In this document: positions 24,957 to 34,699 of the stretch, piece by piece
Layout: each line of letters begins with the position of its first letter
Numbering within the stretch: position 1 is the first letter of the stretch
Assembly: GCA_017519865.1 (NCBI GenBank)
Contig: JAFWRQ010000003.1
Coordinates: 62,001-126,000 of the forward strand
Origin: Bacteroidales bacterium
Lineage (GTDB): Bacteria; Bacteroidota; Bacteroidia; Bacteroidales; UBA932
Direction of reading: 5' to 3'
Length of the DNA: 64,000 bases
Position numbers and translations under genes: made by a program
The notes under the pieces: model-generated
The model's database searches: none
Told to the model about the DNA's origin: nothing
What the model saw: only the letters and a program-made list of their open reading frames with translations

Positions 24957-26453
24957 ATGCAGATGAATAGAATACTCTTAGGTGTTTGCTTATTGGCAGC
25001 TCTGTGCTCTTGCAACAGCGACCCTATGGTGGTCAGGACGACTACCGGCAAGGTACAGGGTGTAGTAGAAGAAGGCACGATTGCATTCAAGGGTATCCCT
25101 TATGCAAAGATTGAACGTTTCATGCCTCCGCAGAAAGCGGATCCCTGGGACACCGTGATGGTGTGCGACAAATATGGGCCGTATGCCATGCAGACGGGCG
25201 CATTCCCCGGTGTAAGTATGTCTGAAGAGAACACTTGTACGCTGAATGTCTGGACTAAGGATACGGACGCCAAGATGCCTGTCATGCTCTGGATCCACGG
25301 CGGTGGATATGCCACAGGCCATTCTTCCTGGAACCCTGGTTATGGTTTGGCGCAGAAGGATGTGGTTTTCGTCAGCATCAACCATCGTCTGAATATACTC
25401 GGTTATCTGGACCTTTCCTCCTTTGGAGAGAAATACAAATACTCCGGAAACGTCGGAGAGCTTGATATCGTCGCGGCGTTGGAATGGATCAGGGACAATA
25501 TCAAACGCTTCGGAGGGGACCCTGACAATGTGACCGTCATGGGTCACTCAGGTGGTGGCGGCAAGGTCGGCTCAATCATGTGCATGCCTTCGGCCAAGGG
25601 CCTTTTCCACAAAGCCATTATCTATAGCGGAGTCATCGTAGGCTCCAATACCACTGCCACTTCAAGCAAGCTTGGCGAAGCTGTGGTAAAGGAGCTGGGC
25701 ATCGCTCCCGAGGAAATCGACAGGATCCAGACCGTTCCTTATGACGAACTGAATGCGGCAGGACAACGTGCCACGGCAGGTCTCAGGGGCATTTCCGGTG
25801 GCTTTGCTCCCACAATGGACGGAGATGTCATTGTCTCGCAACCATTTTCTCCTGCTTTCGCAGATTTCTCCAAGGATATCCCTGTCATCATTGGAACTAC
25901 GCTGAACGAGTTTGGCACCAACTATTATGGGAAGGATATGACGCTCGACGAGGCTAAGGAAATCCTCGCTCCCACCTTTGGCGAAGACGCAGATGAATTC
26001 ATCCGGGCCTATTATGAGGCCTATCCGGATGGCTCGCTTCAGGATATGCTCTCGCTCGACCGTATTTTCCGCTACAACAGCGTCATTTCCTGCCGTGGCA
26101 TCAATGCACAAGGGGCGGCTCCGGTCTGGAACTATCTGTTCGCGTGGCAGAAACCTACCGACCATTATTCCGCACACGGCGACGAGCTTCCGTTCTTCTT
26201 CAATACGATCGAAGCCGAGAAGCGCAAGGTTCCGGAGGTCACCCCGGAACTGGAGAAACTGCAGGATATAATGAGCGACTACTGGGTATCCTTCGCCTAC
26301 ACGGGCAATCCCAACGCCGAAGGGCTTCCGATATGGCACTCCTTCTCCGAGGCGAACGAGCCCTGCATGGTTTTCAATACGCCAGAGGTCGTGGAGCGCG
26401 AAGCTTTTGACTCGCATATGCAGGACCTTATCTACAAACACCAAAGAAGATAA
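24957..26453 (+). CDS. Type B carboxylesterase (PF00135), lipoprotein
   Basis: The protein is 498 aa from the first ATG; an in-frame ATG 6 bp later is an equally good start. The signal carries a lipobox (ALCSC, Cys19). Family motifs: GKVQGVVEEGTIAFKGIPYA, ENTCTLNVWT, MLWIHGGGYATG (oxyanion), nucleophile elbow GHSGGG (Ser198; canonical GESAGG), acid Glu in TLNEFGTN and His in SAHGDELPFFF. This fold hydrolyses a wide range of carboxylic esters, including aromatic acyl groups. It differs in family from its esterase neighbours, so the locus brings together at least four esterase folds or subfamilies. The next gene starts 9 bp later. Confidence 0.9.
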   Translation: MQMNRILLGVCLLAALCSCNSDPMVVRTTTGKVQGVVEEGTIAFKGIPYAKIERFMPPQKADPWDTVMVCDKYGPYAMQTGAFPGVSMSEENTCTLNVWTKDTDAKMPVMLWIHGGGYATGHSSWNPGYGLAQKDVVFVSINHRLNILGYLDLSSFGEKYKYSGNVGELDIVAALEWIRDNIKRFGGDPDNVTVMGHSGGGGKVGSIMCMPSAKGLFHKAIIYSGVIVGSNTTATSSKLGEAVVKELGIAPEEIDRIQTVPYDELNAAGQRATAGLRGISGGFAPTMDGDVIVSQPFSPAFADFSKDIPVIIGTTLNEFGTNYYGKDMTLDEAKEILAPTFGEDADEFIRAYYEAYPDGSLQDMLSLDRIFRYNSVISCRGINAQGAAPVWNYLFAWQKPTDHYSAHGDELPFFFNTIEAEKRKVPEVTPELEKLQDIMSDYWVSFAYTGNPNAEGLPIWHSFSEANEPCMVFNTPEVVEREAFDSHMQDLIYKHQRR

Positions 26454-26462
26454 TCAATCATA

Positions 26463-27410
26463 ATGGATATGAAGAAGTTAACCGTCATTTTGTTCGCTCT
26501 CGGCCTGTGCACCAGCGCTTTTGCACAGGCGGAGAAGATCCGCCTTTACGAAGGCAAGGCTCCGGGCAGTGAGAATTGGACACAACAGGAGTTCCTATTC
26601 GAGTATACTACGGCCATGAATCCCGGCGAGGTCGGCGAATGCATACTGAACGTAGTGGATCCCGAACTTTGGGCCTATCTCCCGGCGAAAGGTACTGAAA
26701 CTGGTGCTGCCGTCGTCGTATGCCCCGGCGGCGGTTTTACCGCGCTGTCCTGGCATCAGGAAGGCCCCAACGTGGCCAAGTGGCTTGCTGCGCACGGCAT
26801 AGCCGCTTTCGTCCTGAAATACCGGATTGCGTATTCCGGTGCCGACTATGAAGAGGCCAAATACGTGGCGGACCATTCCTACGGCAACCAGGGACGCGAC
26901 GCGCGTATGAGGGAACTCACCGAGAAGCACGCGAAGATCGCGGAAGAACAGGGTTACGACCGCAAGATGGCCTGGGACGACGCCCGCGTCGCCATCACGT
27001 ACATCCGCAAGAATGCGGAGAAATACAGCGTCAATCCCAAGGCGATCGGCATCATAGGCTTCTCCGCCGGAGGGAATATCGTATACAATGTTGCCCTGGA
27101 CCACGATGAGATGAGCCGTCCGGACTTCCTCGGAATGATATATCCGGCCTGGTTCGAGGACAAGGTGCCCGAGGATCCAATGCCGCTGTTCATCGCCGCG
27201 AGCACGGGCGAGGCCGCCTCGACGAACGGTTTCGGCGACACGCCCGCCCTCTACAACGCATGGAACAAGACCCGTCAGCCCCTGGAAGTCCATTCCTTCA
27301 CGAGGGCCTTCCACGGTTTCGGATACCGTGAAAACGGTCAGTCGGTAAACATCTGGACGACCCTGTTCTACAATTTCCTCGAAAACAGCGGGATGCTGAA
27401 CAAGAAATAG
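26463..27410 (+). CDS. Secreted alpha/beta hydrolase, BD-FAE-like acyl-esterase
   Basis: The protein is 315 aa; ATGs at 26463 and 26469 are both possible. The signal peptide ends near residue 22 (CTSAFAQ). The core shows VVVCPGGGFTALSWHQEG, VLKYRIAYSGADY, nucleophile elbow IGFSAGGN (Ser201) and His in RAFHGFGY. It is a paralog-like relative of the hydrolase at 22725. A helical insertion (about 125-165) precedes the elbow. It lies 6 bp upstream of the second GH32 gene, so deacylation and fructosyl cleavage are probably encoded on one message. Confidence 0.84.
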   Translation: MDMKKLTVILFALGLCTSAFAQAEKIRLYEGKAPGSENWTQQEFLFEYTTAMNPGEVGECILNVVDPELWAYLPAKGTETGAAVVVCPGGGFTALSWHQEGPNVAKWLAAHGIAAFVLKYRIAYSGADYEEAKYVADHSYGNQGRDARMRELTEKHAKIAEEQGYDRKMAWDDARVAITYIRKNAEKYSVNPKAIGIIGFSAGGNIVYNVALDHDEMSRPDFLGMIYPAWFEDKVPEDPMPLFIAASTGEAASTNGFGDTPALYNAWNKTRQPLEVHSFTRAFHGFGYRENGQSVNIWTTLFYNFLENSGMLNKK

Positions 27411-27416
27411 AGTACT

Positions 27417-29207
27417 ATGAAAAGGCTCTTGCTTTTCCTTACCCTGTCCTTCCTTCTCTCTTGCCAGAAGGAAGGCAGCATAATGATCATTCCAGTCAAG
27501 GAGTCCAACCCCGAGATCACCCTCACCATCGAGAGGGGAGGGGAGACCCTGTATGTGGCTGATATCCGCCTCGCCACGGACGGAGACGGGGAGTATTGCG
27601 TCCCTCTCGACCTTGCCCATTTCGGAGCGGTTAAGAAAGACGTGCATTTCTCCGGGATCGACGCCGCCGAAGCCTGGAAGGTGATCTCCCTCTCAGATAC
27701 TGCTCCGGAGGTCCCGGAGGATAAATACCGGCCGGTCTATCATCACACGCCGCCCTACGGCTGGATGAACGACGCCAACGGCCTTTTTTATAAGGATGGC
27801 GTGTATCATCTTTATTATCAGTACAATCCTTACGCCTGTGTCTGGGGCAACATGCACTGGGGGCATTCGGTCAGCAAGGACCTGGTGCACTGGGAGCATC
27901 AGCCGGTGGCCATTTACCGCGACGGGTACGGCCACATTTTCTCCGGCAGTTCCGTCGTGGATTTCGACAACACGGCAGGCTTCGGAGAGGGTGCCGTAGT
28001 ATCCTTCTACACCTCCTACAATACCCAGAGGGAGTATATCCAGACACAATGTCTGGCGTATAGCCTCGATGACGGCCTGACCTTCACCAAGTACGGGGGC
28101 AATCCCGTACTGGTCCCATTCGACGGCATCAAGGATTTCCGTGATCCGAAGGTCTTTTGGTACGAGCCGGAGCGGAAATGGATAATGATCGTTTCCGCCG
28201 ACAAGGAGATGCGTTTCTACACTTCCGGGAATCTCAAGGAATGGGAATATATGAGCGCCTGGGGCGAAGGTTATGGCGTACAGCCCCGCCAGTTCGAATG
28301 CCCGGATTTCTTCCCTCTGACGACGGCAGAGGGCGAGACCAAGTGGGTGATGATAGTCAACGTCAATCCGGGATGCTACTTCGGCGGAAGCGCCACTCAG
28401 TATTTCGTGGGCGAGTTCGACGGGAAGACTTTCACCTGCGACTCGCCGAAGGAGATGGTCAAGTGGCTGGACTGGGGCAAGGACCACTATGCCACGGTCT
28501 GCTTCTCGAATACAGGAGACCGTGTGATTGCCGTGCCGTGGATGAGCAACTGGCAGTACGGAGCCATCGTGCCCACCAAGTATTACAGAAGCGCTAATGC
28601 CATTCCCAGACAGCTCGGACTGTACAGGGAAGGCGGTGAGTTTTACGTCAGTGCCTATCCGGTGGAGGAGATTTCCGCCCTGGAAGGGGAGCCGAAGACT
28701 GTCGGTCCGGTCGTCGCGTCCGGCGATACCAGGACCGTAAGCCTCTTTGACTCGACTGACGGAGCGTATGAGTTGGACCTGAGTATCGCGAATCTTCCGT
28801 CCGGCATTTCCGGACTGCGTCTCGTAAACGGTGCCGGCGACAAGGTTGACATGTATTTCGACTCCAGCGCCGGGCGGTTCGTAATGGACCGGACGGAAAG
28901 CGGCATAGTCGATTTCGGCGAAAGGGGGACCGTCCACGAAATAGAAAACCACGACAAAAGGAAAACCCTCTCGATCAATTACAAGAACGATTTCGCCCTC
29001 GCTACCTGGGCCCCGTTCAGCGTGAAGGGGAGCCATACCATGAAGATCCTGTATGACGTGAGTTCAATCGAAGTCTTCATTGACGGAGGCAGGGTAGCAA
29101 TGACCAATTTGGTCTTTCCGAATCTGCCGTATGATTCTCTGGAACTGTACAGTGACGGCGGACGGCTGGAAATTACCAGTATCAAGGTTACGCCCATGAA
29201 ACCATAA
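27417..29207 (+). CDS. GH32 fructosidase lipoprotein (compact form)
   Basis: The protein is 596 aa. The signal ends in FLLSC (Cys16), so it is a lipoprotein. It lacks the long N-terminal accessory domain of the other GH32 here; only about 80 residues precede the propeller. Catalytic residues: WMNDANG (Asp119; Pro of the usual WMNDPNG is Ala), FRDPKV (Asp243) and ECPD (Glu294). The C-terminal beta sandwich includes SSIEVFIDGGR. It is the last gene of the GH13-esterase unit. The two GH32 enzymes probably differ in substrate length or linkage. Confidence 0.93.
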   Translation: MKRLLLFLTLSFLLSCQKEGSIMIIPVKESNPEITLTIERGGETLYVADIRLATDGDGEYCVPLDLAHFGAVKKDVHFSGIDAAEAWKVISLSDTAPEVPEDKYRPVYHHTPPYGWMNDANGLFYKDGVYHLYYQYNPYACVWGNMHWGHSVSKDLVHWEHQPVAIYRDGYGHIFSGSSVVDFDNTAGFGEGAVVSFYTSYNTQREYIQTQCLAYSLDDGLTFTKYGGNPVLVPFDGIKDFRDPKVFWYEPERKWIMIVSADKEMRFYTSGNLKEWEYMSAWGEGYGVQPRQFECPDFFPLTTAEGETKWVMIVNVNPGCYFGGSATQYFVGEFDGKTFTCDSPKEMVKWLDWGKDHYATVCFSNTGDRVIAVPWMSNWQYGAIVPTKYYRSANAIPRQLGLYREGGEFYVSAYPVEEISALEGEPKTVGPVVASGDTRTVSLFDSTDGAYELDLSIANLPSGISGLRLVNGAGDKVDMYFDSSAGRFVMDRTESGIVDFGERGTVHEIENHDKRKTLSINYKNDFALATWAPFSVKGSHTMKILYDVSSIEVFIDGGRVAMTNLVFPNLPYDSLELYSDGGRLEITSIKVTPMKP

Positions 29208-29437
29208 ATAGTACATTCTCCTCTTTTTTTGCAGAATATTTCCTGGTTTATTCCCATGTAATGATTCTGCCTGTAATTGGCAGGATAATGCATTTTTGCA
29301 CTTGTATTAAAAGATATCTTTGTATAAGGATAATTGGTTTTGGTATAATGAAAAGGTTGGTGTGAAGTCCGGTGCGCCGGAGAAACCGGTGCACCCTGCT
29401 TCATATCATAAATGACAATTTGATTATCACAACTTAT
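29208..29437 (+). promoter_or_regulatory. Leader region of the MFS-fructokinase-SusCD unit
   Basis: It contains a weak terminator-like hairpin for GH32 (ATTCTGCC at 29264-29271 / GGCAGGAT at 29279-29286), a -7 box TATCTTTG at 29315-29322 with TTTG at 29295-29298, and a leader of about 110 nt. The leader holds a strong hairpin, GGTGCGCCGG (29371-29380) / CCGGTGCACC (29386-29395) with an AGAAA loop. The hairpin ends 42 nt before the ATG at 29438. A long leader with a stable hairpin is a candidate regulatory element. Confidence 0.55.
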
Positions 29438-30601
29438 ATGGAACGAAACAAATCTAACCTTACCCGGCTGCTGCCGATCATGTTCGCCTTCTTCGCCATG
29501 GGTTTCGTGGACATGGTGGGCACTGCGACCAATTATGTCAAGGCGGATTTTGCCCTGTCCGACACTATGGCCAACTTCCTTCCGTCTATGGTATTCCTCT
29601 GGTTCTTCTTCCTGTCCGTACCTACAGGACTGATGATGAACAAGATAGGAAAACGCAAAACGGTTCTGCTCAGCCTTGTGGTGACTGCACTGGCGCTTAT
29701 CCTGCCCCTCTGCGCCTACAATTACCCCATGCTGCTCGTGTCCTTCTGCCTGCTCGGCATCGGGAACACGCTTATGCAGGTGTCCCTCAATCCGCTCATC
29801 ACCTGCGTAGTGAGCGGCGAGAGACTGGCCAGCACCCTGACTTTCGGGCAGTTCATCAAGGCCATCGCATCCTTCATCGCTCCCATTATCGCCAGCTGGG
29901 CCTCAGTCAAATTCGGCAACTGGCTGCTGCTTTATCCCATCTTCCTCGTGTTCGCCATCATTGCCGCGGTGTACCTCGGCATGACCAAGATAGAGGAGGA
30001 GATTCCGAAGGACAAGTCCTCCAACTTCATCGACTGCCTCAAGCTCCTGGGCGATGCATCGGTTCTCTTGTTCTTCCTCGGCATCGTCGCTCACGTCGGC
30101 ATCGACGTCGGCGTGAACACCTGCGCTCCCAAGATTATTATGGAGCGCCTTGGGCTGCCGCTTGAAAAGGCCGGCATCGCCACCAGCATCTACTTCCTGT
30201 TCAGGACATTGGGCTGCTTCTCCGGCTCTTTCATCCTGGCGAAATTCCCCCTCAAGAAGTTCTTCGCCATCAGCGTCGCCTGCATGGTGCTGTCGATGAT
30301 AGGCCTGTTCTTCGCCCACAGCCTTGCGGGTCTTTACATCGCCATCGCCCTGGTGGGCTTCGGCAACTCCAACATCTTCTCGATGGTCTTCTCCCGCGCG
30401 CTTCTCTACCTTCCCGAGAAGAACAACGAGATGTCCGGCCTGATGATAATGGGCCTAATCGGCGGAACCATCTTCCCTCTGTTGATGGGCGTCCTTTCAG
30501 ATGCCATGGGTACCCAGATCGGTTCGGTCATCGTCATCAGTATCGGCGTAGCGTATCTCGTTTACCTTGCAACGGTGTTCTTTAAAAAGGCTGAAGCATG
30601 A
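29438..30601 (+). CDS. MFS sugar permease (FucP/glucose-galactose porter-like)
   Basis: The protein is 387 aa from the ATG at 29438; an open extension upstream covers the leader hairpin and is not membrane-like. About 12 hydrophobic segments are visible. Features include MGFVDMVGTATNYVKADFALS in helix 1, MNKIGKRKT in the loop between helices 2 and 3, and GNTLMQVSLNPLITCVVSGE. It should import a hexose across the inner membrane with protons; with GH32 and fructokinase next door, fructose is the likely cargo, as for BT1758 of B. thetaiotaomicron. The stop overlaps the kinase start by 4 bp (ATGA). Confidence 0.9.
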   Translation: MERNKSNLTRLLPIMFAFFAMGFVDMVGTATNYVKADFALSDTMANFLPSMVFLWFFFLSVPTGLMMNKIGKRKTVLLSLVVTALALILPLCAYNYPMLLVSFCLLGIGNTLMQVSLNPLITCVVSGERLASTLTFGQFIKAIASFIAPIIASWASVKFGNWLLLYPIFLVFAIIAAVYLGMTKIEEEIPKDKSSNFIDCLKLLGDASVLLFFLGIVAHVGIDVGVNTCAPKIIMERLGLPLEKAGIATSIYFLFRTLGCFSGSFILAKFPLKKFFAISVACMVLSMIGLFFAHSLAGLYIAIALVGFGNSNIFSMVFSRALLYLPEKNNEMSGLMIMGLIGGTIFPLLMGVLSDAMGTQIGSVIVISIGVAYLVYLATVFFKKAEA

Positions 30602-31443
30602 AGAAGGTGATAGTAGGGATCGGAGAGATCCTTTGGGACATGCTCCCTTCAGGAAAGGCCCTTGGCGGAGCTCCCGCCAACTTTGCATACCACGCGATGC
30701 GTCTCGGCGAGGAGGGCTGGGCCGTCAGCGCCGTCGGCGACGACGCGCTCGGGCGTGAAATCCTCGACATAGTAGCATCGAAGAAACTCAAGAACTTGAT
30801 AGCCATATCCGACAAGCCTACGGGCACGGTCGAGGTGGAACTGGACTCCAGGGGAGTCCCTTCATACAACATAATGGAGGACGTCGCCTGGGACAACATT
30901 CCGTTCACTCCTGAGATGGAGGGACTCGCCAAGAGGGCCGATGCGGTCTGTTACGGATCGCTTGTCCAGAGGATGAAATCCCGTGAGTCCGTCCTCAGGT
31001 TCGTGCGTGCAATGAGGCCGGAAGCGCTGAAAGTGTTCGACATCAATCTCCGCCAGCATTACTACGACAGGGAAATCCTTGAGGAGTCCCTGAAACTGGC
31101 TGATATCCTGAAAATCAATGACGAGGAGATCCGTATCGTCGCCGGCATGTTCGGCCTTGGTGACGACGATGCGGCCGCCTGCCGTTCGCTTATCGCAGAC
31201 TACGGTCTCAAGCTGGTCATACTGACCAGGGGAGCCGAAGGCAGCGAAGTCGTTACGGCTGATGAAGTCATCCCGCAGGCCGTCGGACATGTCGACGTTG
31301 TCGACACCGTCGGCGCAGGTGATGCCTTCACCGCCGCTTTCGTCGTGGCATACCTGCGGGGCGATCCCCTGGCGGACGCCCAAAGACTGGCCACAGAAAC
31401 TGCGTCCTATGTCTGCTCCCGCAAGGGAGCGATGCCAATCTGA
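30598..31443 (+). CDS. PfkB-family fructokinase
   Basis: The protein is 281 aa and cytoplasmic. It has the N-terminal GIGEILWDMLPSGKALGGAPANFAYH, where GGAPAN is the sugar-binding signature, and the C-terminal DTVGAGDAF with catalytic Asp242. MLPSGKALGGAPAN strongly resembles fructokinases rather than ribokinases. It phosphorylates imported fructose with ATP. Translation is coupled to the permease (ATGA overlap), and SusC starts 34 bp later. Confidence 0.92.
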   Translation: MKKVIVGIGEILWDMLPSGKALGGAPANFAYHAMRLGEEGWAVSAVGDDALGREILDIVASKKLKNLIAISDKPTGTVEVELDSRGVPSYNIMEDVAWDNIPFTPEMEGLAKRADAVCYGSLVQRMKSRESVLRFVRAMRPEALKVFDINLRQHYYDREILEESLKLADILKINDEEIRIVAGMFGLGDDDAAACRSLIADYGLKLVILTRGAEGSEVVTADEVIPQAVGHVDVVDTVGAGDAFTAAFVVAYLRGDPLADAQRLATETASYVCSRKGAMPI

Positions 31444-31477
31444 TAATTAACAACCAACTCTTTTAATCGACCTTCAA

Positions 31478-34400
31478 ATGAATAAATCTTTATTACTTGT
31501 CCTTGCGACGGCGTTCATGCTGGCTTTCCCTGCTTGGCTGAGCGCTCAGACCAAGTCGGTAAAAGTGAACGTAGTGGATTCCTACGGTCCTGTGGCCGGA
31601 GCGGCCATCCAGGTTAAGGGAACCACTAATGGAGAAGTGACCGACTTGGATGGAAATGCGACGATCTCCAATGTGGACGAATCGTCCGTTCTGGTGGTAT
31701 CCTTCATTGGATATACTACTCAGGAAATCACTGTCGGGAACCGTTCTGCCTTGAGCGTTACGCTCAAGGAGGACACCGAACAGCTTGATGAAACCGTTGT
31801 TGTAGGTTACGGTACCCAGCGAAAGGAGTCCCTGACCAGTGCCATTACATCCGTCCGTTCGGAGGATGTGACCAAGACGAAGCAGAACGATGTCATCACC
31901 GCCCTCCAGGGAAAGGTCCCCGGACTCCTCATCCGTCAGTCCGGTGGTACCCCTGGTGCTTTCGGAGCCGACTTGAGCCTCCGCGGCTACGGTGCCCCTA
32001 TGATCGTCATCGACGGTGTCGTCCGTTCCAATTCCTACAGGAACAACAACAAAGGTATCAACACCGACCTCGAGTTCTCGCAGCTGAACCCTGAGGACAT
32101 CGAGAGCATCTCCGTCCTGAAGGATGCCTCCGCATCCATTTACGGTCTCGGTGCGGGCAATGGCGTCATCATGATCACCACCAAGAAAGGCTCCGCAATG
32201 AAGAAGCCTTCTGTGACCTATTCCAACGTGTTCTCCTTCGGACGGCCGAAGATGCCTCAGGAAGTGAGCATCGCCGACTACGTCAAACTCTCCAACGAAA
32301 TGGCCGATGTGGCTAAGTTCCCCCGTCCGTTCTCCGACGAGGACATCAAGGCGGCCGAGAACGGTACCTTGACCAACTTCAGTTGGTGGGATGCCGCAAT
32401 GAAGCACCATTCCACCACCCAGACCCACAACCTCTCCGTCCGCGGCGGTAGCGATGCGATGACCTACTTCATTTCCGGCAGTTTCAACGACGACCAGAGT
32501 ATCTACAAGTCGCCCAACAACTACAAGTACCGGCGTTACACCCTGCGCGGCAACTTCACATTCAAACTGACCGACGACCTGTCGATGGATTATCAGACTT
32601 CCTTCCGCGCCACATCTTCTGCCGACCCGGCCAATGATGACGTGTACAACGAGAAGTCCAATATGATCTTCAACTACATCGCTTTCTCGGACCGTACCGT
32701 TCCGGCCACTATTCCGGAGAACCCGAACCACTATACTTATCAGGGACAGTCTCCGACCGAGAACCCTATCGCGATGATGGACCATAACCTGAATTACACC
32801 GATAAGCGCGGCCGCGCTTTCACTAATACGGTGAATTTCAACTACAATCCTCACTTTGTGAAGGATCTCAAGCTCCTCCTCCAGGGCGCATACGACTTCA
32901 ACTATGACGGAGCCTACACCAAGAAGACCGTCTATCCTCTCTACTCGTTCGATGCCGAGCATTATAACGAGCAGGTAGGTGAAGGAGGTGACGAGAACTC
33001 CTACCGTGAGAGCGTCAATGAGCGTGAACGTATGTACGTCCGCTTCCAGGCCAACTACAACAAGGTGTTCGGTAAGCACAGCATCTCTGCGATGGCTGCA
33101 GCCGAGGCTACCAAGATGAATACCCGCAACATGACCGGCAAGCGTCTGTTCGGCGATTTCTTCACCCATCCTACGATCAACAGCGGCCTGGCCGGCACCG
33201 ATTCCGCGACAGGTACGCGTACTTCCTCTGCGACTGCAGGATATCTCGGCCGTATCAACTACGAGTATGCCAGCAAGTATCTGGTCGAGCTCATGGGCCG
33301 TTATGACGGCACCTATATCTATCAGCACGGACACCGCTGGGGTTTCTTCCCTTCATATTCCCTCGGCTGGAGAATCTCGGAGGAGCCGTTCATCAAGAAC
33401 AACTTCCCCTGGATCAGCAACCTCAAGCTCCGCTGGTCGGACGGCAAGACCGGTATGACCCAGGGCAGTGCATACGCCTATCAGATGGGCTATGTCCCGG
33501 GCAGCACATACGTCTTTACCCCCGGAAGCCAGGTCCAGGGATACGTGAACAACGAGGTCGCCAATACCATCCTCACCTGGTCGGACATCCGGATGATGGA
33601 CGCCGGTATCGACTGGAATCTCTGGAGTGACAAGTTCAGCGGTACCTTCGATATCTTCCAGCGCATGCAGACCGGTATCGCAGGACGCAGTTCCGGCTCC
33701 ACCCCGACCATCCTCGGCGTCTCCGAGCCCCAGATCAACATCGACTCGCGCGTTACCGCCGGTATGGAACTCACTCTCTCGCATCGCAACCGCATCGGTG
33801 ACTTCAACTACTATGCAACCGCGACGGGTACGATATCCCGTACGATGAACCTCCATATCGAGAGCCAGGCTACGTCGCAGTACTATGCCTCCATGAACTA
33901 TTACGGCGCAGGCTTCATCATGAACGGATCAGCCAGCACGCAGAACCGTTGGACCGACTATCATGGCCTGTGGAAGTACGGCCTCGAGGGAGGACGCTTC
34001 ACCTCGTGGGAGGATATATACAACTCCCCGGTCAAGTACGACGCCAACACAGGTATGCAGACCACCGTACTCGGACAGTACAAGCTCCTCGACTGGAACG
34101 GTGACGGCTACATCACCGCCCACGACGTCCAGTATGCATGGCCTGAGGCCAACCCTTCATTCCAGTTTGGCCTCAACATGGGTTTCAACTGGAAGAACCT
34201 CGATTTCAACATGGTATGGCAGGGTGCCACGATGACTTCGAAGATCATCTGGCTGCTCCACACCTTCGGATACGGCGGTTACAACAACATCTACACGATG
34301 TACCTCGACCGTTACCATGTGGCCAACCAGGGTGACGACCCGTACGATCCCACCACCCAGTGGGTCGAGGGTTATTGGCCCGCCTTGATGGACTCCTCCG

Positions 34401-34687
34401 ATGCCAACAACTGGCGTCCCGGTATGTACGATGCCCCGTCCGACTTTACCCAGCTGGACGCCACGTACTTCCGCCTGAAGAGTTTCGAACTGGGCTACAC
34501 CCTTCCCAGGAACCTGCTTTCCAAGGTCGGCATGCGTTCCCTCCGCGTTTATGTCGGCGGTACCAACTGGCTGACCTTCACCAACAAGAAGATCGCAGCC
34601 TACGATCCCGAGTCTGCGGCCGCCATGCAGTCCAACACCATGCCCGTCATGCGTACAGTCACGATGGGTGTCAACGTCAACTTTTAA
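31478..34687 (+). CDS. SusC-like TonB-dependent outer-membrane transporter
   Basis: The protein is 1069 aa: signal peptide (about 1-24), a carboxypeptidase-D-like regulatory domain (about 27-105), the DETVVVGYGTQ linker, a plug (about 115-235, with the LKDASASIYGLGAGNGVIMITTKKG block) and a large barrel ending in NVNF with a C-terminal Phe. It imports glycans that are handed over by SusD. With GH32 enzymes in the locus, fructo-oligosaccharides or a related fructose-containing sugar are the probable cargo. It lies 12 bp upstream of susD-like and 34 bp downstream of fructokinase. Confidence 0.96.
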   Translation: MNKSLLLVLATAFMLAFPAWLSAQTKSVKVNVVDSYGPVAGAAIQVKGTTNGEVTDLDGNATISNVDESSVLVVSFIGYTTQEITVGNRSALSVTLKEDTEQLDETVVVGYGTQRKESLTSAITSVRSEDVTKTKQNDVITALQGKVPGLLIRQSGGTPGAFGADLSLRGYGAPMIVIDGVVRSNSYRNNNKGINTDLEFSQLNPEDIESISVLKDASASIYGLGAGNGVIMITTKKGSAMKKPSVTYSNVFSFGRPKMPQEVSIADYVKLSNEMADVAKFPRPFSDEDIKAAENGTLTNFSWWDAAMKHHSTTQTHNLSVRGGSDAMTYFISGSFNDDQSIYKSPNNYKYRRYTLRGNFTFKLTDDLSMDYQTSFRATSSADPANDDVYNEKSNMIFNYIAFSDRTVPATIPENPNHYTYQGQSPTENPIAMMDHNLNYTDKRGRAFTNTVNFNYNPHFVKDLKLLLQGAYDFNYDGAYTKKTVYPLYSFDAEHYNEQVGEGGDENSYRESVNERERMYVRFQANYNKVFGKHSISAMAAAEATKMNTRNMTGKRLFGDFFTHPTINSGLAGTDSATGTRTSSATAGYLGRINYEYASKYLVELMGRYDGTYIYQHGHRWGFFPSYSLGWRISEEPFIKNNFPWISNLKLRWSDGKTGMTQGSAYAYQMGYVPGSTYVFTPGSQVQGYVNNEVANTILTWSDIRMMDAGIDWNLWSDKFSGTFDIFQRMQTGIAGRSSGSTPTILGVSEPQINIDSRVTAGMELTLSHRNRIGDFNYYATATGTISRTMNLHIESQATSQYYASMNYYGAGFIMNGSASTQNRWTDYHGLWKYGLEGGRFTSWEDIYNSPVKYDANTGMQTTVLGQYKLLDWNGDGYITAHDVQYAWPEANPSFQFGLNMGFNWKNLDFNMVWQGATMTSKIIWLLHTFGYGGYNNIYTMYLDRYHVANQGDDPYDPTTQWVEGYWPALMDSSDANNWRPGMYDAPSDFTQLDATYFRLKSFELGYTLPRNLLSKVGMRSLRVYVGGTNWLTFTNKKIAAYDPESAAAMQSNTMPVMRTVTMGVNVNF

Positions 34688-34699
34688 TCCGGCGATACC

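Noticed and set aside
11451-29207. Xylan or pectin locus suggested by the esterases
   Set aside because: No GH10, GH43, PL1 or similar enzyme is present; the glycosidases are GH32 and GH13 and the kinase is fructokinase-like.
29351-29400. Possible cobalamin riboswitch (GGTGTGAAGTCCGG looks like the core)
   Set aside because: The B12-box and the CCGCCACTG-type segment are missing, and only one simple hairpin follows; the neighbouring genes are for sugar use.
31493-33334. 613-codon open frame on the minus strand
   Set aside because: It is antisense to SusC, has low-complexity composition and no domain; it is a by-product of GC-rich codons.
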